From NCBI GenBank assembly GCA_015680685.1, contig MNCI01009104.1:382925-444866 (forward strand): 61,942 bases of DNA. Reading direction: 5' to 3'. Below, in pieces: positions 21,940 through 35,500 of the stretch. Numbering within the stretch: the first letter of the stretch is position 1; each line of letters begins with the position of its first letter. Made by a program: the position numbers and the translations under genes. The stretch comes from Gnetum montanum. Lineage: Eukaryota; Streptophyta; Gnetopsida; Gnetales; Gnetaceae. The notes below the pieces were generated by a model that ran no database searches, was not told the DNA's origin, and saw only the letters and a program-made list of their open reading frames with translations.

Positions 21940-22796
21940 TGATGAGTGGTGAAGTACCCCTACACTCAGCCAAACGAATACGAGTGTTTCACGCACGATC
22001 TGGTCGAAGTCCACAGACAGACTAGTTGTGGTATCTAGACAGTTACTCGTAGATCGTAGTTCACTATCTTCCCACCTGGACTAGTATTAGCTTTGTCACA
22101 TATGGTTTAGTCCAGAGTGAGGTGTATGATGTGTTCCTACACTAATGCTACTCCTGGGGATGATGGGAAATAATATCAACTAAACTAGGAGAGAGAGAGT
22201 GAGAGAGAATCTAAACTAGCCTAAGTGTGATGAGCATCCATTCCTTAATCATCCGTACACATCTTGGACCTCATGTATGACTACCACTGGGATTACCAAG
22301 TGCATGGCCCAGGTGCGCTACTGGGTTACCAAGTAGTCACACTTAAATGCTCGTGATTAAGTCGTACTCATTCCACGTTACTAGGAGATAAGGGTAGGAG
22401 ATATTAACTAAGAAAGTAATAAATAACAATAAAAATTAAATAATTAAGCTAACTGGATGCTACAATGATGAGGTAATCTCAATCTTTATTGCTGGTCATG
22501 TGCATGTCCAAGTACGTCACACTCGAGTAAGGATGTCGTACAATTACAATCATCACACTGCGGGCATGCATTGGGAGAAAAGGGTTGAGAGGAAAAATTG
22601 ACAAAAAGTCCCTGCCTTAGTACTAAAAAACTAAAAAAATTAAACTTCAAAAGCTGCCTACCAAATCTACCTACCTCTTATTTATAGATGAGGACACAGG
22701 CTGCGATATTGCATACGCAATATTGTGTCTAGGCTATGATATCGCGTATGCGATATCATGGGTGCGATATCACAGCCAACAATTCATGACTCATCA
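21940..22796 (-). repeat. 5' LTR of element D
   Basis: 857 bp, minus strand TGATGAGTCATG to CACTCATCA. TATAAATA on the minus strand at 22679-22686. U3 (22690-22796) holds GATATCGC-type palindromes separated by about 15-25 bp. Confidence 0.93.
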
Positions 22797-23902
22797 GTAA
22801 TGTATGAGAAACAATGTCTACATAATATAATACAATATTGTAAAGTAAGATCTATGAGGAAACAAAACATATGTGGTAGAAAATAGAATATGTACATCAT
22901 AGAAAATAGATCTAGGAAATTAGAGAACGAATCCTTTTCCTAAATAAAAAAGATAGTAGAATAAGATCTATTGTAAATCAACACAAATTGTAAAAGAAGG
23001 CTAAAATTTAAGAAAACAAGGACAAAATGACTAGTGAAGAACTTGGTAGAATATAATAGTAATTCTTTGAGATTCAATCAAAGGATCAAGAGTTGCTAAC
23101 AAGAAGCTATGTTCTCCCAATTCTCTTGTTGATACGTGTACTTCAAGGAGATCTTAAGTGAACAAGAATTGTTGTAGACTGAGAAGTGGCAAAGTGTAGG
23201 GGAAGAATTAAATCAAATGTGTGTGTATATTTAGATCCAATGAAATTCATTGTGTGTTAAGAGGACAACACGATTAGGATACAAAGTGCTAGTAGGATGG
23301 ACAAAGAAAATAAGAAACTCTGATGGGCTGAAAAGCACTTAGAGATTCTAATGTGCACAAAAGAAATTATAGAAGTACTATTACAAGAGAGCCTTCTCTT
23401 TATTCCTAGACTAAGTAAGTAACTCTATCTTTAGTAATTATTACCAATTGATTAATGATAATACTCAACTAGTTTTCCAACCCTTTTTCATTTAGGGGTA
23501 TGATCCTACTTATAGGCCAAAAATTCCTCATAGATCAAGAAGAAATGATACATTAGGATCCACATAGTCTTTTAGAAGATTTTGGATAGAACAAATGATG
23601 TGTAGATACAATAGATGTTGAAATTATAGATAATGTGAGAAGTGATGTTGAATGTCAAAAGTAGGATTGATACTAGATGTCAAAGAGTCAAAATGATGCT
23701 ATATGTTAAGCATAAAACCATTGTAGAAGCTGAAGTCAAAATTGACATAGAAGTTAATGTTGGACATCAAAATTAAAGGCTAAGAAAAGAAGCATCATAA
23801 AATGATAATGTATATGAGGTGAGATTCCATTTTTGATAGCTATTGAAGATGAGAACCAGAAACAATATTGCTAATGATGCATAACATCAAATCTAGAATT
23901 AT
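22797..23902 (+). other. Unassigned AT-rich region between D and F
   Basis: I see nothing coding. From about 23610 to 23790 there are degenerate repeats of a GATGTTGAATGTCAAAA-like phrase. This may be the right-hand continuation of the sequence interrupted by D. Confidence 0.5.
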
Positions 23903-24921
23903 TGATGAGCTAGCCAAAATTTGGGTGTTAGATTACTCTTGTTGTAGGAATGTCACCTTGTCTATGACTAACTTTCAAGTTGTGTTTGTGGAGGATGGTT
24001 AAAAGTCAAAAAAAAATCATCAAGACAACAAATAGTTAGATTTAGATCTAATCAAATCCCACACTTATAGCTATCACTCATAAGCTAAATCATAAGCTTT
24101 CACCCTAACTTCTAATCTTAAGTTCAAGAGTGGAAATTAAATGATTAAATCAAATTGAAATCATGAAGTACAAAACATGACTTGTAATGATCATAATGGA
24201 TACATCACCTAATTGGTGCTTCTACCTTATTGTTTTCTAGTGCAGCAGCCTCCGCAACCCACATGTGGACTCCAATGATTTGTAGTTGCCATAAGGTTCA
24301 ATGAATCCTTGCTTGATAATTATTCAAAGAAAATTAAGAAATTAATCTCAACTTGATGTGGGGTCTCTTGGGTATTGAATTCTTCTTCTTGGGGGAGGTG
24401 ATCCTTCTTTTATACTGGAAGAGCTTACATCTTAAATTTGAAAAAAATTTATAAGATAGACATATCGATTTTCATTGAGGGGATCGATACAAATTGATAC
24501 AATTGTAGGGAGATATCGATTTGTATTGTGATAACAATGTCTCTTGATTGTCGATCCTTGTTGTGTTCACGGAATGAATCAACATCTCCATTTTATGGCA
24601 AGGTCTAGGTTCCTTTGATCCAATAATATTGATTTCTATTGTGATCATTGTGGAGATCAATAAGATTTGGGTTGATACAAGTTAATTTTGGTGATGTGGA
24701 TTGATATATCTACCCTTAGAATATGTTGAAGTCCATGATGAAAATTGGTATGTTATTGATACATATCGATTTCACAATATCCTGCAATAATACAAACTTA
24801 ACAAAGTGATTAATTTATATTGCATAACATCGAGAAACTTGATGTACTCTGATATAGTAAAGTAACAAAAAAAATTAAAGCTATTTTCACATAAAAATTA
24901 AAGCACTTTGGGTGTTCATCA
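23903..24921 (-). repeat. 3' LTR of element F
   Basis: 1019 bp, minus strand TGATGAACACCC to GCTAGCTCATCA. TATA box TATAAAAG on the minus strand (24407-24414). It shares long blocks with 43070-44085, for example around the phrase at 24421-24450. Confidence 0.75.
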
Positions 24922-25323
24922 CAAGCTCCTATGAGCCTTTGGCTAGTGCTTGGCCAATAGAGATGACAAAATCCCTAGCAAGCATAAATTAAAAGGTACA
25001 TGCTAAATCATAGCTCCAATAATATCCTCTTCATAGTCCAAAATTCACTAAGCTTGACTAGAATACCAAAAAATCATAATAATTCATTTGATTATAACTC
25101 AAAACAGTGCTTCAAATAAGCAACATTACATTCTAATTTTCCCAACAATAATAATGTTCACATTATGAAGAAAAAATCTAGAAATTAAATATCAACCAAC
25201 CAACATAATCTAAGCTCATTACTGAAAAGATTAAGTACACAATATAAACAAAGATTAAACATGTTTAAATTTGATTAAAAAAATGGCCTGCTAGCCCAAG
25301 AAATAACAAATTACACATAAGGA
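24922..25323 (-). other. Element F 3' untranslated part
   Basis: AT-rich; I see no coding signal. A weak PPT candidate (minus AGGAGCTTG) abuts the LTR. Confidence 0.4.
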
Positions 25324-26437
25324 TCAAAACTTAGATACTCCTTCGACCTCCATATGCTCTTCAAAATGTGAGCATTCAGCTCCATCATTATCATCACTAA
25401 TTTGCAGGTGGACATTCTTCTTTATATCAATTGTGAGGATAAAACTCACCCTCTCCAACATGGTTAAAATCTCTTAATGTGTGGACTTTATTTCCTAGTG
25501 CTGTGCCCTCATCTCCTCTTGGAGTTCTCACACCTCATTGGCCTAAGGTGCTAACATGGAGCCAAGGTCATCAAATTCCTTAATAAAAGGATGTATCTTG
25601 ATGTAAATCTTGAGGAACCACACGAAGGTATTCTTCTTTAAGACCATAAGATTTACCTTTATGCTACTTTGAGGTTTTAACAAGCTCAACTTTGGCAAGA
25701 TGGCTAAAATCAAAAAATGAAAAACATAATTTTAGTGCATGATCATTATAGTGATACACCATGTACTTGATTGATAGGTACATGAAGTTGGTTTTCTTAA
25801 TGTATATCAAGGCTTGCATGATTTGAAGGGATGGGCTTAGGACATAGGTGGTGTGCGTTGAAGGTAGGACATTAGTGAGGATCATTCTAGCCATCATGTG
25901 GTGGTCTAGATGTAGGTTCACAAAGTGGAGCGCTTGGGTTTGGATCCTACCAGAATTGGACTTTCTTTTGAATTGGTGAAAAAGGTCATGCTTTTCTTCC
26001 ATGTTGGCCTTTGGCTTGAAGATGTCCTCACCACTAGTAAGTAGGCTAAATTGCTCCTTGAGTCATGCTAGTATAATTTTGATCCTAGTTTTTCTCACTA
26101 AGGAAACTAGGTAGTGCTCTGAAGGATTTGCCTTGGTGAGATGGGGCTTTAGATTCTGATAGAATTCTAGGATTTCCTCATAGTAAAACCAATCAATGGG
26201 GGGTTTGATGAAGTCCCCACATCCCATCACCTCAATCTACTTTCAGACAACTAGGTTAATGTGGTTAAACCACTATGTATAGTCCACCTTAGTGTGGTAC
26301 AGGGTAATTTTTAGTCTTGTATTCCTGGGTGCTTGCAAGATGACAAGAAAATTAAACATGAGAAAATTATCATTGATTTCATAAATGACACCAATTCTTA
26401 CCTTTTCTTGCTACTTGGTGATGGATGATATTGCCAT
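25324..26437 (-). pseudogene. Element F ORF2-like pseudogene
   Basis: From ATG (plus CAT 26435-26437) a minus-strand frame runs with nonsense codons to about 25600 and continues after one frameshift to TGA at 25324. It contains D-F-I-K-P-P-I-D-W-F-Y-Y-E-E, a conserved-looking H-D-L-F-H-Q-F-K, and L-H-L-D-H-H-M-M-A-R-M-I-L. It ends in a Glu/Gln-rich coiled-coil-like segment (W-E-L-Q-E-E-M-R-A-Q-H) and an acidic tail. Position and layout resemble ORF2 of C and of Athila-type elements and the putative plant transposon protein families, but the resemblance is by eye only. Confidence 0.45.
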
Positions 26438-27449
26438 TTATACCCTACTTATGTATGAGGATTGCTAGAAGGGGAAGCAACATCATTATCTATCCAAAAA
26501 AATAAGAATGTACCCTAACATAGCAAGATGTAGCTTACCGAACATTTATAGAAGGTTGTGCTTGTGTGGATGTAGACACTAATTAGTCCTTGGCCATGGT
26601 CTAGTTAGAGCTTGAAAGGATGGAAGAGCAAAGAGTAGAGAAAATGATGGCTAGATGAATCCTAGTGTTGCGCAAGGGAAGGAAAGGGTTTTGTGAGGAT
26701 AAAGTTTATCCTCACGGGTGGTGGCCTTTTATTTTTGGGCCACCTCCTTATTGTCACATTATATTTTTTTGTACTTTTTTACTATATCAATATTCATGGA
26801 GCAACTGATATAATTCGATAACAATTGAGTCAAACTATACCACAAATGTGTCAAGAATTGATATGTTTTATATATGTAGTTTCTAACATATTGAGGTCCA
26901 TTGTAGTCATGTCGTTCAGATGCGAGACTCTTTGGAAAATTTTCTTTATTGAACTTAATCAATTTGGTTGGTGAAAATGAATATCTTTGTATAATTACAT
27001 ATTGATACTTATTGTGGTTGTAGTATTCAGATGATAGACTTTCAAGAAAATTTTTGTGTTATCAAACTTGATCAATTTGGTAGATGAAAATCAATATCTT
27101 TGTATAATTACAAATTGATACTTATCATTGTAATTGATATATCTATTTATAACCTAAATGTAAACTCTTCCTTTATTAATTAGAATTACCAAAATCCATA
27201 CACTTCAATAATAATTATTATGAGACATCAAGATATTGATGTATATCGATATGTTGAGATCCTAATGATTTTCCATTTCCCATTGTAGATGTTAATTTTG
27301 TTATGTATCTTCATAAGATAAACTTTTTCCTTTGTGGGTATTTGCACCATGTGATACATATTGATATAACTAAAATTAAAGAGAATAATTTTATTAAGCC
27401 AATTTATTAATAACATTACTTCCTTCTTCCACTTCTTATCATTAGACAT
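26438..27449 (-). other. Element F internal non-coding sequence
   Basis: AT-rich, no sustained frame. It includes a two-copy tandem repeat (26913-27134). It is interrupted at 27450 by block C and resumes at 42202. Confidence 0.45.
26913..27134. repeat. Tandem duplication, period about 111 bp
   Basis: Two adjacent units share TCAGATG near the start, AATCAATTTGG-like and AATATCTTTGTATAATTACA phrases, offset by 111 bp (26917 and 27028). Confidence 0.75.
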
Positions 27450-28304
27450 TGATGAGTCATCATTTGACTAGCTCTGATATCAGAGCCTCAACATTGGGTA
27501 TTTGATGTTGGAGCCTGGGACATGATGTCAAATATCCAATATTGTGGGGTATATGCTAGCCTATAAATATAGCACCTGGGCTCATGATTTTCAAGAAGTT
27601 TTTTATAGTTTTTGTCATAGATAGCGAAGCTCTTGCAATTTGTTTTCTCCAGAGTTAGAATATTTTTTCAGTGCCCACTGCAAGAGTTTGAGCGTGTATA
27701 GATCTTTGTTCGAACACAGATGTACTTGAGCATAGCAGTGTGATGGGAATAAAAATTAATCCTTTTGATCATCCTTGTAGCACTAAGAATAGATTAAATG
27801 TTTCCTTAATGCATTTAATATTCATGCACTTCATTTCAATGCACTTTAATTAAGAAAATAATTTCTAGCTATTAATGAACACAAGCACGACCACCTCGAG
27901 CATACGTGTAGCATTCGGTAACCTAGAAATGCTTAATGTTTAGTAGCCTAGCAATGCTATACGTGTTCGGGATGTGTTTGGCAAGTGCGAACGGGTACTT
28001 GTGTTAGGCTAGTTAGGTAGTAGATAAACTAGATCTTAAATTACTCTACCTTTCATTCTTGTTGTAGGTGATTCAATTTATAAAACATAAAATGATAAAA
28101 ATCATGTGCCTAAATTACACTTAAAACCATATTCTTAAGCTTCACAAGTATAGTTGGGAAGACAACGAATGTTTTCAATGCCCATTTCACTTTCTAGAGA
28201 ATTAGTGCACTGGAGAACTATAGGTCCATGAAATTCAACAGGATCATGCATGAACACCTTAGTGATTTATATGGTTAGGTGTAGGGGTACCTCTTTGCTC
28301 ATCG
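27450..28304 (+). repeat. Left (5') LTR of block C
   Basis: 855 bp, starts TGATGAGTCATC and ends GCTCATCG (final A mutated), followed by a PBS. Similar to the LTRs of A. TATAAATA at 27562-27569. U3 has the perfect palindrome GCTCTGATATCAGAGC. Confidence 0.9.
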
Positions 28305-28305
28305 T

Positions 28306-28323
28306 TAGCATCATTGTTGGGGA
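28306..28323 (+). other. Primer binding site, tRNA-Asp type (block C)
   Basis: TAGCATCATTGTTGGGGA matches 12 of 18 bases; all six differences are C-to-T or G-to-A. Confidence 0.75.
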
Positions 28324-28472
28324 CCTTTTGGTTGTTTCATGTGCTATCTAGTATTTAGTAAAAATTATTCAAATCATTGGAATGAACCTTAGAATCATAT
28401 CACATCTTAAGATTACTACAACAATATTAAGAAGCACATTGCATTTTTATTTTTATTTTTTTCTAATATAAA

Positions 28473-30930
28473 ATGTCTTCTTCTCATAGGAGTGATTCTC
28501 TGCTAAAGTTTGATGAAGTACATCTACTAGTGCCTCAACAATACCGGGTGGTATATGCTCATCTTGATGAGTATGTAATAAATTTCACCTTCATCCTACA
28601 CTAGGATGAACATTTGTGAAGTGTGACATGGAAGGCAACATTGTGTTGCTGCCCAATCAATTCATTTTTGCAATGCTCTAGCAAATGCTTATACAATGGG
28701 GTCTCCAAGGACTTCATGTTGAGTATGTGGTGCAGGATAGTGATGCCAAAAATTATCATCCCATTGAGGCACAACTTCTTAGGGGTTACCAATTAGAAAA
28801 ACTTATGAATTTGTGAAGGGAAAAGGATTTGATGATTTCCTGCTCCTGTTGTACCAAAAATATGATGGAGAATCCTTCTTTGGGGATTTTCCATTTAGTG
28901 AAATTCCTCTCTTTGACTTCAATGAAGGAGGTTAAAACTAGAACTTACAGTCCACGATTCATAATCCTGGTTCTAGTAAGAATGGATTCAATGACAAAGA
29001 AGGATCCAAAGAGGCAAGTTAAGGTAGGGATGCAAACAAGAAACAAGATCGTGATTGTGGTTACAATCATCGAAGAGGTGGTAGTAGGCACCATGATGGT
29101 GCTAGTCCTTCTTCCTCTTCACCTTCGTCATCATCCTCTTCTTCTTCTAGCTTTGATCGCAACCATAGGGGACACGATTGTGATGAAGGTGATCAACGCG
29201 ACTGAAATGGTCAAAGGGATTGTTAAGCAAGGCAATATTAGGGGCACAAGAATTTAAGATAGACGCAACACCATGAACAAAGGGGGTAGTAGAGGGCATT
29301 GTAGCACCAAAATCAAGGCCTTGATGAGCCTTGCTACCTAAAGTATGCTAAACATTACAGAGGTAGTATGAATTCCAATAAGGCATGTGAAGGATAGTTA
29401 GATCAAGAGACTAGATATGAACAATATCCCTAGGTTCAAAGGGGGATATAGCTCAGATTTGCAAAACCATCTCCAAGCTTTTCAAGATGCATGTGCCTTG
29501 TAGAACATAGAAAATGAGTGGCAAAAACTTAAGTTGTTCCCAAGGAAACTCATTAAAGAAGCAAAGAACTGGTACCGATTCTTAGAACCAAAATCTATTA
29601 GACGATGGAGTGCAATGCTTGAATTGTTCAATGACAAATATCAAACATAATCCAAAGTGTCCAACTTGAGAAGGTAGATCTAAGGATGAATACAAGAAAC
29701 ACACAAACACTTGGATGTTGCCATCAACTGATACTATTCCTTAATGCAAAAATATCCTAGCCATGATTATTCTCAACTGGATTAACTTCGTCACATTGTA
29801 GATAGAATTCAATCTAAAATGAGTAGAACCCTTGGCATTTATGCCCAAGGATGACTATCAAAGTTAAGCAGCTATCAAATTCGAATATTGATTGAGTAGG
29901 TAGTTAAAGAAGAAGGTGAATTGAGAAAATAAGAAAGTGAAAAAGAGTATAATCATGCTTCTTCCATTTGCAAGAGGGAGGTTCAATTTTGTGACAGTGA
30001 GGAAGAATCAACACTTGATGAGGTGATGAATAGGAAAGCCTTGTAGCTTCAAAAATTTCAATATGAAATTATGTCCAAGGTTGATTAGTTATGGGACTCC
30101 ATGCATAGTAGATTTTAAGTTGTTCTAAAAATTGCTAAAGAGTCCAAAGGATGAGGTAGTGATTGTGAGCATAGGAGGCACAAGGAAGTTGAACATGCCT
30201 ATAAGAAAGGTAAGGGTAAGATTGTTGTAATAGAAAAAGTTACAGAAAGTGAATCAAATGATGATGGTGTGTGTGATGTCTACTAGTATGAACATCCTAA
30301 AGGATGTTGTCCAATATTGTCACACTTATAGGAGTTTGGGGTGTATGCTTTGAATCCATGAATAACATAAAGGCAAACATCTAGAAGATTATCTTATCCT
30401 TAAGGTAATTCTAGGTAGTTCCACCAACAACAATATTATCCAAGTGGAACTCCATTGCAACCATATGGGCAATATCAATAGTGGTAGAAACCATAGTTAT
30501 GGGCATTGGCACCACCAAGGTAACAATACCCTTACTGACAACCTGATCCATATGGGTACTACATTCAGCAACCCTTGTCTCCATGTGACTTATCTAGTGA
30601 TGTTTCTACTTTTCAATTTCACTACCATCCTTCTGATTATTATTAAACTCATTCTCCACATGCAAGAAGGGATACCACCTCTTACCCTTATCATTCTCCT
30701 ATTCATGCACATCTTCCTTCTCTAGCTGCACAACTACCACCTGCTCCACCTATACAAGGTGAACTCCTAGCTCACTACAACAATGCAATGCTACCAAGGC
30801 CATTAATCTACAACTGGTTCATCAATCAAGTGGTTTAGATACTTGATCAAAGAAAAGACCTTTCTTCTGATCATGCAATCCGCCTATGCCCTCAAATATA
30901 CCTGTGGTTGACAACCCTATTCCTTTGTCT
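28473..30930 (+). pseudogene. gag pseudogene of block C
   Basis: ATG 28473 begins M-S-S-S-H-R-S-D-S and continues with the QYRVVYAHLDEY-type block. The Ser/His/Arg-rich region lies near 29000-29250 and the capsid region (F-K-G-G-Y, W-Q-K-L-K-L-F-P) near 29400-29850. The His/Gln/Tyr/Pro-rich linker is at about 30440-30930. There are many stops and frame slips. Two linker stops (TAG 30479, TAA 30521) fall at the same codons as in A (3147, 3189) and J (54756, 54714). Confidence 0.8.
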
Positions 30931-30938
30931 TCCTTTGT

Positions 30939-32509
30939 ATCAAATTCTTTTAATTCTCGTTCAAACCAAACATTGCCTAGGATTCACCCTATGATGCTTA
31001 CTCATGCTATATTTGATTAGATCTGTGCTGGAAACCCTCCTAAAAAGTTAGCAGATCCTAGAAGTCCTGTGATTTATTTGCAGATTGCTGGAACCTAACC
31101 ATGCAAAGCTCTTCGTGACTCAGGTTTTGGTGTTAATCTAATTTCTCATGAGATGTACACTGCTTGGAACTTGCCTCTTTTAAAGAAGAGCAATATCAGA
31201 TTAGAATTGGTAGACCAGTCCATCACTATTCCATTGGGATGGGTGGAAGACATTGTAACCATTGTTTGTGGGTGGTCTTATCCTGTTGATTTCCTAGTGA
31301 TTAAGGTGGAGAACTACAAAGGGAACTTTCCAATCATCATGGGAAGGGCATGGCTAAGTACCGTTGATGTAAGAATGGACATTAGAGATCTTTCCTTGGA
31401 AATATCCAAAGAAAATGTATTCATAAAGATTAAGGAGAAGTGAGTTCCATGCATCATGTGCAACGATATAGGGTGTAATTGTATGCAGAAACTCTAGGCA
31501 ATGAAATAAGCATCCAACTCTGCATGTAAGTAGTATGCACTAGAAGCAAAAATTCAAAGGTGTCTATACACAATAGCCACAATATAGGAGGGTAGCTAGT
31601 GGTTGACCGCTGATTCTAAGAGTAGCACACTTTGCATGGAAAAAACTGAGAGCTTGACATGCACACATGTCGTAGGCATAGATGAACTAGAGCAAGTTTA
31701 TCACTAACTCTTTGATGATGCAAATGATGATACCTATTGATAAGAGTTGAAAATTCCTAAAAATTTCAAGCAAGAGCCACTTGAGGTAAAACCTCTACTA
31801 GTCAGCATGGAATATGTGTTTTTAAAAAATATGAAGCTGATCATAATCAATACAAATATTACTCTAAAACATAAAATGATGTTGTTGAATGTGGTTGAGA
31901 AATGCTTAGTAGCTTTTACTTGGTCATATCCTAAACTCATTGGAATTGATCCTAGGATATGCTAGCAACGCTTCTACACTGATCTGGTCATGAAGCCAAA
32001 GAGGTGATTGAACCCTAAACTAAAGCAGATAGTCAAAGAGGAAATCAAACAACTCCTTAAGGTGGGGTTCATTTATCCCATTGTAGATAGTGAGTGGGTT
32101 AGTCCACTCATGATTGTGTCAAAGAAAGGTGGTAAGTGGCAAGTTTGCATTGATTTTTGGCTATTGAATATGGCAACATTCAAGGACCATTTTCCATTGT
32201 CATTTGTTGATCAGGTGTTAGACACAATATTTGGGCATTACTATGATAATTTCCTGGATGGTTATAGTGGCTGCAACCAAATCTAGTTCGTGCCAGAGGA
32301 CCAAGACAAGAGAACATTCATGAGTCCTTGGAGGACTTTTGCATATTGCAAGATGCCTTTTGGATTATGTGATGCCCATGCTACATTTCAATGCCTAGTT
32401 CTAAGCATTTTTCAATAGCAAATTGGTAGTGGTATGGAAGTGTTCATGGATGACTTCTCCACCTATGGAGCTACATTTGAGTAAGCCCTAGACTACCTTG
32501 AGCAAGTGC
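30939..32509 (+). pseudogene. Protease-RT, copy 1 of block C
   Basis: Protease at about 30990-31443, whose active site at about 31118 reads R-D-S-G-F-G in frame with M-Y-T-A-W-N-L and the I-I-M-G-R-A-W motif. RT from about 31990 has K-K-G-G-K-W-Q-V and F-G-L-C-type residues, and ends just after the catalytic F-M-D-D (32442-32453). The sequence then jumps at 32509/32510 back to the start of a second protease. In nucleotide detail it resembles element A more than it resembles copy 2. Confidence 0.85.
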
Positions 32510-35500
32510 ATCAAATCTTTTTGAGATCCCTTCAAACCAAACACCTCTAAAGATTTGCATTGTTATGTTAACCCATGCTATATATGATTGGATCAAGTAT
32601 GGCAACCTTCCAAGGAAAAGATCTAACCCTATAAGTCCTCTCATCTATTTGCATATTGTTGGACATGAGCCATGCAAGTCTCTTCTTGATTTAGGTTCTG
32701 GCATCAATCTAATTTTCCATGACATGCACATAGCATGGAACTTGCCACCTCTTAAGAAGAGCAATATCCATCTAGAATTGGCAAACCAATTAATCACTAT
32801 TCCTTTGGAACTTGTGGAGCACATTGTAACCACTATTTGTGGGTGCTCCTATCCTGCCAATTTCCTGGTGATGAAGGTTAACAACTACAAGTGAGACTTT
32901 CCCAATTTTTATGGGAATGGCATGGTTGAGCACTATTAATGCACAAATGGGCATTAGAGATCTCTCTTTGGAAATTTCCAAGGGGAATGAATTTGGAAAT
33001 ATCAAGAAGAAGAAAGTTCCATGCATAGTGTACAATGCTACTGGGTGCAATTATGTGTAGAAACTCTTGTCTATCAAGAGCACATCCATCAAAGCATGTA
33101 GATAATATGCAGATGAATCTAAAGTTCAAAGGTACCTATATGCAGCAACCAAAAAATAGGAGGGCATCCAATGGATAACAACTAATCTTGGAAGTCGCAG
33201 ACTTTGTATGAAACTTGTTGAGAGTCTAACATGTTCCAATATTGAAAACATGGATGAACTAGAGAAAGTTCATCACCAAGTCTCTGATAATGCAAATAAT
33301 GATACCAATTGGGGAGAGTTGGAAATCCCTAAAAATTTTAGATAATAGCCATTAGAGTTGAAAACTCTACCTACTTGCATGGAGTATGCATTTTTGACAA
33401 ATGGCAAGCTGGTAATCATTAATTTCAATCTTTCTCCTAAATAAAAATAGATGTTGTTGAAGGTGGTCAACAAATGACCAATAGCCTTTGCTTGGTCATA
33501 TCTTGAACTCATAGAGATTGATCCTAGGATATGTTAGCATCCTATCTACACTAATTTGGCTATGAAGCCAAAGAGACAACCATAGCGATGATTAAACCCC
33601 AAATTGTAGCAAATTGTCAAAGTGGAAATGAAACAACTCCTTAAGGTGGGGTTTATTTATACCATTGTGGATAGTGAGTAAGTCCACTATGATTGTGCCA
33701 AAGAAAGGTGGTAAGTGATAGGTTTGCATCGACTTCTAGCTATTGAATATGGCAACATTCAAAGATCACTTTCCATTGCCATTTGTGGATCAAGTGTTAA
33801 ACACTATATTTGGGCATTTCTATTACAATTTTCTAAATGGTTATAGTGGATATAACTAAATCTAGATAATTCTAGAGGATCAGGCCAAAGCAACATTCAC
33901 AAGTCCCTGGGAAACTTTTGCATATCAAAAGATGCCTTTTGGTCTATGCAATGCTTCTACAACGTTCTAATGCTTGGCCTTGAGCATTTTTCAGCAACAA
34001 ATAGCTTGCAAGGTGGAAGTGTTCATGGATGACTTTTCCACCTATGGTGCTATATTTGAGCAAGCCTTAGACCACCTTGAACAAGTGCTTAAAAGGTGTG
34101 TGGAGATTAATCTTCGACTCAATTGGTAGAAGAGCCATTTGATGGTCTACGAGGGCATTGTACTAGGGAACAAAATTTCTCAAGCAGGGATTGATGTGGA
34201 CATTAAAAAGATAAGGGTTATTCAAGGAATAACTTGCCAACCAAAAATTGTTAAAGATGTTTGGTCATTCCTTGGACACACTAGCTACTATCAGCAATTC
34301 ATAGAGAATTTCTCTATGATCACAAAATCGTTAATTGAGCTTATAAAGAAAGATACTCCATTCATTTGGACCAAGGAATGCGAAAACACATTTCAAAGCC
34401 TTAAGTAGAAGCTTGTAAAGAATCTAATTCTATGAGCACCTAATTGATCTAGACCATTTCATATATGATAGATGCATCAAATTATGCCTTAGGAGTCATG
34501 CTTACGTAGTTGGATGACAAAAAACATCCATATTACATCCACTACACAAGTTGAAGCATTGTGGGTGCATAGTTGAATTACACCATAATGGAGAAAGAAC
34601 TAATGGTGGTGGTCTATGCTCTAGAGAAGTTCAGGCAATATGTTCTTGGATATAAAATTTTTGTGCACACTAACCATAGTGCCATTTGCTTCCTCATGAA
34701 CAAGTTAATGGTTAGCCCCTGTGTCATATAATGGTTGATGATCTTGTAGAAATTTGATCTTACAATGATAGATCAAAAGAGGATTAAGAATGTGGTCATT
34801 GATCACTTGTTTCAATTATGATGGGATAACAAAGAGGAGGAGAGTCCACTCTCTGACCAATTTTCTAATGAACTCCTCTTTTCTAGTGTAATAAATGAAT
34901 AAGTGCCTATAAAACCGAACTAGTATGATGGCATCCTCACTTATCTTATCACTCAAGAGATGTCACAAGATTTGGACTATAGGAAGAAACAATAGTTTCT
35001 TCATGAGGCCAAATGCTTCATGGAAATAAATGGACATCTTTACAAGATATGCATTGATGGCTTGGTTTGTTGGTGTGTACTTGATGCTGATCAACTACAC
35101 GTTCTCTAGGATACTCATGATGGTCATTGTGGAAGCCACTATGCTGGGAGATGCATAGCCATTAAGATCTTGATGGTAGGGTATTATTGGCCAACCATCT
35201 TTAGGGACACATAGTAATTTATCTACTCTTGTGAACATTATTAATGAGATGGTGGGATAACTGTATGAATGAAGGGACCTCAATAGTGGATTCAACCACT
35301 AGAACCCTTCGACATATGTGGCATCGACTTCATGGGTCCCATCACATGCATGTCAAATGGAAAGGCATACATAATCAGTGTCGTTGATTATTGCACAAAA
35401 TGGGTAGAAGTAGCAATCATCATCAATTGTACATCATCTACTCCTACGTGGTTTGTATAACAAAATGTTGAAAATAGGTTTTGGGTGCCATGTGCACTAA

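Larger units (their letters stand above)
17432..22796 (-). mobile_element. Element D: non-autonomous LTR retrotransposon with gag and a second ORF, no pol
   Basis: 5.4 kb, with two LTRs that are visibly similar (17432-18303 and 21940-22796; most of R/U5 is nearly identical), a PBS and a PPT. On the minus strand the order is LTR, PBS, gag, 53-base block, palindrome array with TATA repeat, internal PPT-like motif, ORF2, PPT, LTR. No protease, RT, RNase H or integrase motif is present, so mobilisation would need enzymes in trans. It is the best preserved and probably youngest element here. Flanks CTGAT (17427-17431) and GTAAT (22797-22801) agree at only 3 of 5 bases, so the target duplication is not secure. 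Confidence 0.88.

Noticed and set aside
27471-27486. GATATCAGAGC as a copia-type tRNA-Met PBS
   Set aside because: It lies inside a U3 palindrome of an LTR that has its own tRNA-Asp PBS 820 bp downstream; no copia motifs nearby.
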